Positions 7,005 through 10,450 of a stretch of DNA of 10,450 nucleotides are shown here, piece by piece. The notes under the pieces are model-generated. The model was not told the DNA's origin. It was given only the letters and a program-made list of their open reading frames with translations, and searched no databases. The first letter of the stretch is position 1. Each line of letters begins with the position of its first letter. The DNA is from Setomelanomma holmii (taxonomy: Eukaryota > Ascomycota > Dothideomycetes > Pleosporales > Phaeosphaeriaceae). The stretch spans positions 4,493-14,942 of the forward strand of contig ML978422.1 in assembly GCA_010015745.1 (NCBI GenBank), given 5' to 3'. The translations under genes and the position numbers were made by a program.

Positions 7005-9585
7005 TTAGAATTTCAAACGCTTCTGCATTAACCTCAATATCCAGTTTCGTGATCCCATTTCCTGCTCACACTCGATCATCATCTCGCCTAATTTCTCTTG
7101 CAATCTAATAACAACTTCCCTTGTACGTTGTAAAGCTCCAGATGCTTTGATCTCGTCTAGCGCAAGTTTCCTTACCTCCAAAGATACTCCATTGCCGGCT
7201 TTACGTTGCTGCAGAATACTGAGGAGTCGATTACGAGAATGTCCAGTGTCGAAGTCAGGGTTCAGCGCATAGATAACAGGGAGAGATATTTTCCCTTCGC
7301 TTATATCGTCGGCGAATCCTTTTTGTTGTGCGTACTGTATTTAAGTTTATTTGTCAGCAAGCATCCAGTGCTGACCTGGAGAGCATAAATACCTGTGCAC
7401 TTTGGAGGTTCTGATAATCATCACGGGCTTGGAAAAATCGGCCAAGACCTTTCATGAGTTGGGTAAGGTCGACATTCTTATTGGCTGTTGCTTCGGATCG
7501 CATAAGGTCGGCGAGGAGCATAAAAAGTCCACCTGTTTCTGGAAGAACAGTGTAAGCAGCTTAAAGCAGGATAACTAAGATGAAGCGTCTTACTGCCATC
7601 AACCATAATGAAATATTCCTCTTCAGTCGGAGAGTGTGTCTGTTGCGTCCAATATAGATCCATTCCTTGGCCGATGTGATTTTCGATTACGCGTTTTGTG
7701 AATATCTTTGAGGCAGCTGCTGACAAAGATTGTGCGGCTTTAGATGCCTTCAATATGAGAAGATTGGCCGAGTTGATCGTTTGAGCCACACCAAAAACAA
7801 CATGCGTAGAAGGAAATCCTCGCCGTAATTCAGATTGGTCCTGGATATCATCAAGCCTAAATGTGTCATTGTTAGCATAGAACTGGAGTTGTAAGGTTAT
7901 GCGGACTAACATTAAAGACGCGCAGTGAAGCTTGTTGATGATGTCTTGAATCGTTGACAGAGACTGCTCTGGAACTCGATACCATGCTTCAAGACCATCA
8001 ATTACTGAGTTTCTGACGCCCTTAGATGGTAATGACTCCAAGTAGTAAGATGGTTCCGAAGCCACCTAATATAGAATCAGTTCGCCTCTTGTATAACGTC
8101 AGGGTTCAACTTACTTCCTCGTAGGTATCCAGAGATCCTACCAGGATCGCTTCCCTGGACTCTGTGATGATTTCATCATCCTCACTCGTATGGTAGCTAG
8201 GAGTGTCGGGTTTTGGAGAATAAGCAGTCTCGGAGAACTTCTCCTCCATGACAACCTGTGTGAAAGAGATAGGTTTCGACAAAGCGTCCGCAAATTCGTC
8301 AGCGCCAACAACACTCATCGACGCGCGTAAAGACGGGTATGCATCTGGTCGCTTATCATCATAGCGCGCTGTGGTCATGCTCCAGACAAAATTTCCGGCT
8401 GTTACGTGATCAAGAATGTCGATCCACTCCATGCTTCTGGCTGTCAACTTCACCTCAGTCAGGAGAGCTTCCTTTGCCCTACAATATTTCTCTTCGTAGG
8501 CTATGATCTTCTCACGGAGCATTGCTTTAGCCTCAGGCCAGCTCAATGAAAACCATTTCGCGAACTGAAAGACTGCACTCGCGATCTCGCCTTTGGAAGA
8601 CTGGTTCTGGTGATTCTTCAACTCTTTTTCCCATGAGAAGTAATCGTTGACCAGCACCCAGGCATTGTACGCCGCAGTCGTTGCCTCTAAGGTGCTTTTG
8701 CTTTCATCTTCATTCAGTTTGAAGTTCATTGAGAAGCACAACAGGCTCATTGTCCAGCTAGACATGTGGTCAGTTTCATAATGTATTAAGATTTGTAGAA
8801 CAGCGTGCTTTTACTTACGAGCAGCCGGCATCTATAACACGAAATGATAGATACTCGTCTAGACTCTCGAAATGCATAGATCGGATCTGAACGAATGTAT
8901 CAGACATTTCTTTCCAGAGTCGAAGACACTCTGTGCCTTGTTCCATGTCAATGTCCAACAATTCGACAGCCATTTTTGCTTGCAATTGACGCCTTCTAAT
9001 GCAGTCTTTGGTTCCAGCTGTAATTCCTTGATCAACATCCAGCCCCTCTGTGAGCTCCTTATTCGCTTCCAAGAGCTTCAACAATTAGCTAAGGAAGGTT
9101 TAGAGGTAGTATAAACAGGCTTGCTTACCAGAATATCATCCTTACTCCTGGCATATTCGATGACTATAAGTTTCAAATTAGCGCTTAAATTTGTTTCCTT
9201 TTTTTAGACGTAACGTACCATCGTCGTGGATATATGCGTATTCGATTATGTATGATGTCAAAGCAAGACGCTCAGGGAGAGCTTCGCAAAGACACAGCGC
9301 TGTGAAATTACCTGCTGTAGGGTTGATAGACCCAATTGCAGAATTTGCCGTATGTCCCTTCTCTTGGTCTGGAGTAGTAGCAACTGTTTTTGCTTTGCTT
9401 GATCCAAGGAAATCAACTTGGCACTGCAGAGAGCCTTCATCAGCGAGATAGGCATCACGATGAATTCGAGGCGTGAATTTGCAGAAGTAATCGTCATCCT
9501 CGTAAACTTTGAGGTCAACAGCAATTGAATGCTTTATAAATGGTCTGTAATCCTGGATGTGGTCGTCTGGAGCTTGGACTGCCAT
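7005..9585 (-). CDS. Bifunctional prenyltransferase-terpene cyclase (di/sesterterpene synthase), eight exons
   Basis: Exons: 9585-9219, 9163-9129, 9075-8819, 8757-8115, 8065-7911, 7856-7594, 7538-7393 and 7334-7005. They total 2196 nt, giving 731 residues, normal for fungal chimeric terpene synthases. The cyclase domain (about 1-360) has the Asp-rich DDVIE motif at 121-125, pyrophosphate-sensor Arg213 with Asp216, the NSE motif NDYFSWEKE at 257-265, and the RY pair at 351-352. A linker (about 361-440) leads to the prenyltransferase, with LPSKGVR at 446-452, first Asp-rich DDIQD at 488-492 followed by LRRG, DGKTGGLF around 572-579, second motif DDYQN at 613-617, and GF-x2-D-x2-EGK-x-SLP in exon 8. 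The C domain joins IPP to DMAPP/FPP to make GGPP or GFPP; the N domain cyclises it, with Mg2+. Product and chain length cannot be told. All seven introns are 49-61 nt with GT-AG ends, most with a CTAAC/CTGAC-like branch point. The ATG at 9585 is the first in frame and has A at -3 and G at +4. Nothing is broken. Confidence 0.93.
7857..7910 (-). other. Intron 5 of the terpene synthase, 54 nt, in frame and stop-free
   Basis: Donor GTTAGT, branch point GCTAACA, acceptor TTTAG. Left unspliced, it adds 18 residues between Leu-Met and the Leu-Asp-Asp of the first Asp-rich motif. Spliced, it gives ASLMLDDIQD, the expected family sequence. It is easily mistaken for exon in a plain frame translation. 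Confidence 0.88.
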
Positions 9586-9644
9586 AGTAGCAAGCAGGGA
9601 GTACTTCTCGTACAGTATAGTGACTAGAGACAAGAAACAGAGGG

Positions 9645-9653
9645 TTATAAAGA
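9645..9653 (-). promoter_or_regulatory. TATA-like box of the terpene synthase
   Basis: TTTATAACC on the minus strand, about 60 bases before the ATG at 9585. It is the only such box close upstream. No cluster-regulator binding site could be assigned. Confidence 0.45.
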
Positions 9654-9659
9654 AGTCCT

Positions 9660-10383
9660 TAACAGCCTGCTAGATATGATTTTTACAAAGGGTTTATCAT
9701 GACTACCTGGATTTCAGACTGTTTCTATAAAATTTCGCCAAAGCCTCACACAGAAGCACACACTCTAGCAATGGAATAGTAAGTGTAGCCTGCCACTGAG
9801 GATCACACATTACCCACAGCGTCTGATAGCCTGCTTTGTGGAAGTTCCAGCCACGTATGGAAGACAAATACACCCAACAAATGCTGTTCACTGTTCTTCG
9901 TTGATCACTCAGATTACTTTAGGAATAGCCACTTTTTGTTCCTTGCACCACTAGCATTGATAAAGCTGTGTCTTCTGATTGTAGCTCTCTACTATACTAA
10001 CTTGAGATAAACTGCACAGACCGCAGGGAATAGTATTGTGACATTCTCTTTAGCTCAACAGTGCAATTGCAAGACTAGGTAACACCTAAGAAACACTACG
10101 TACGCGCAGTGTCTAATAGCCTGGTTTGTGGAAGTCCGCAACTAGATATGTATGACAGTTGTACCTAACAGATCTTAGTCATTGTTTCACATAAACAAGT
10201 AATGTTACTATAGGCCCAGCCACTTCAAGCTTCTGGCGACACCAGCATCATTGCAGCCCTTTTCATCCATTTTTCACGTGCAACGTGCCTCTGCATCATA
10301 TAGTCTGATCTTCTGGTGTAACAAGCCAAAGTAGAGCCTGCAATTAGTTTCACAATCAGCTAGGTAGCGCATGCGGTCTATAC
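9660..10383. repeat. Gene-free upstream region with a diverged direct repeat
   Basis: Roughly 9812-9965 and 10102-10260 are diverged direct copies. The clearest block is TCTGATAGCCTGCTTTGTGG (9823-9842) against TCTAATAGCCTGGTTTGTGG, both followed by AAGT. A second shared block reads TTACTTTAGGAATAGCCACT against TTACTATAGGCCCAGCCACT. Many differences are transitions. No coding frame is supported; the short open frame on the minus strand at 9703-9891 merely overlaps the first copy. Confidence 0.5.
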
Positions 10384-10450
10384 TGTTGGATGTGGGAGCA
10401 CAGGGCAGGTATGAATGAGGCAGAAGGTTGTTGTATTGAGAGAGCTACTG
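10384..10450 (-). repeat. LTR tail at the window edge, minus strand
   Basis: On the minus strand, 10448-10384 matches 4343-4407 at 53 of 65 positions without gaps, ending ATCCAACA (plus strand TGTTGGAT at 10384-10391). Most differences are transitions. The rest of the LTR lies beyond the window. Confidence 0.55.

Noticed and set aside
8872..9114. Plus-strand frame opposite exon 3 of the terpene synthase
   Set aside because: Shadow of a well-supported coding exon; no independent support.
9178..9218. Direct read-through of exon 1 as the end of a 151-residue protein
   Set aside because: A GTACGT donor, CTAAT branch point and TAG acceptor restore DDVIE; the read-through tail is basic nonsense.
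9703..9891. Minus-strand 62-residue frame upstream of the synthase
   Set aside because: Overlaps a diverged non-coding repeat and resembles no protein.
1..10450. CRISPR array, bacterial operon or phage system
   Set aside because: Spliceosomal introns, TATA boxes and fungal transposons exclude a prokaryotic reading; no spaced repeats are present.

Overview
The window looks like a transposon-rich accessory region of a filamentous ascomycete, probably a plant-associated Dothideomycete-type fungus (inference). The grounds are 49-58 nt spliceosomal introns with GTAAGT-like donors and CTAAC/CTGAC branch points, fungal transposon families carrying C-to-T and G-to-A stop codons of the kind left by repeat-induced point mutation (RIP), and two fungal-type genes.

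Two genes appear intact. The main one is on the minus strand (9585 down to 7005): eight exons joining into a 731-residue bifunctional terpene synthase, with a class I terpene cyclase at the N terminus and a GGPP/GFPP-synthase-type prenyltransferase at the C terminus. All signature motifs are restored once seven short introns are removed. The other is on the plus strand (2687-3109): a two-exon, 94-residue small secreted cysteine-rich protein with a signal peptide, a Lys-Arg processing site and six cysteines.

The rest is mobile DNA and its remains. 1-258: LTR-like repeat (minus) cutting off a decayed hAT-like transposase start (259-503). 504-1380: probable 5' part of that element, ending in a cluster of AGCTTGATTGA-like subterminal repeats. 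1381-2600: mostly featureless, with a 13-bp minisatellite at 2037-2114. 3290-3413: inverted, 97% identical copy of part of the left LTR-like repeat. 3548-4000: a 453-bp miniature element with two 86-bp terminal direct repeats and a TAACT target duplication. 4115-4407: pogo-type helix-turn-helix fragment and an LTR tail. 4819-6999: complete but dead pogo/Fot-type DNA transposon with TIRs, TA target duplication and a 140-bp MITE nested inside its transposase. 9640-10450: no gene, a diverged direct repeat, and an LTR tail at the window edge.

The pogo element ends five bases beyond the terpene synthase stop codon, so the synthase 3' UTR must now be supplied by transposon sequence. No tailoring genes (P450s, oxidoreductases, transporters) lie within the window. 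If the synthase belongs to a cluster, its partners are beyond the window edges.
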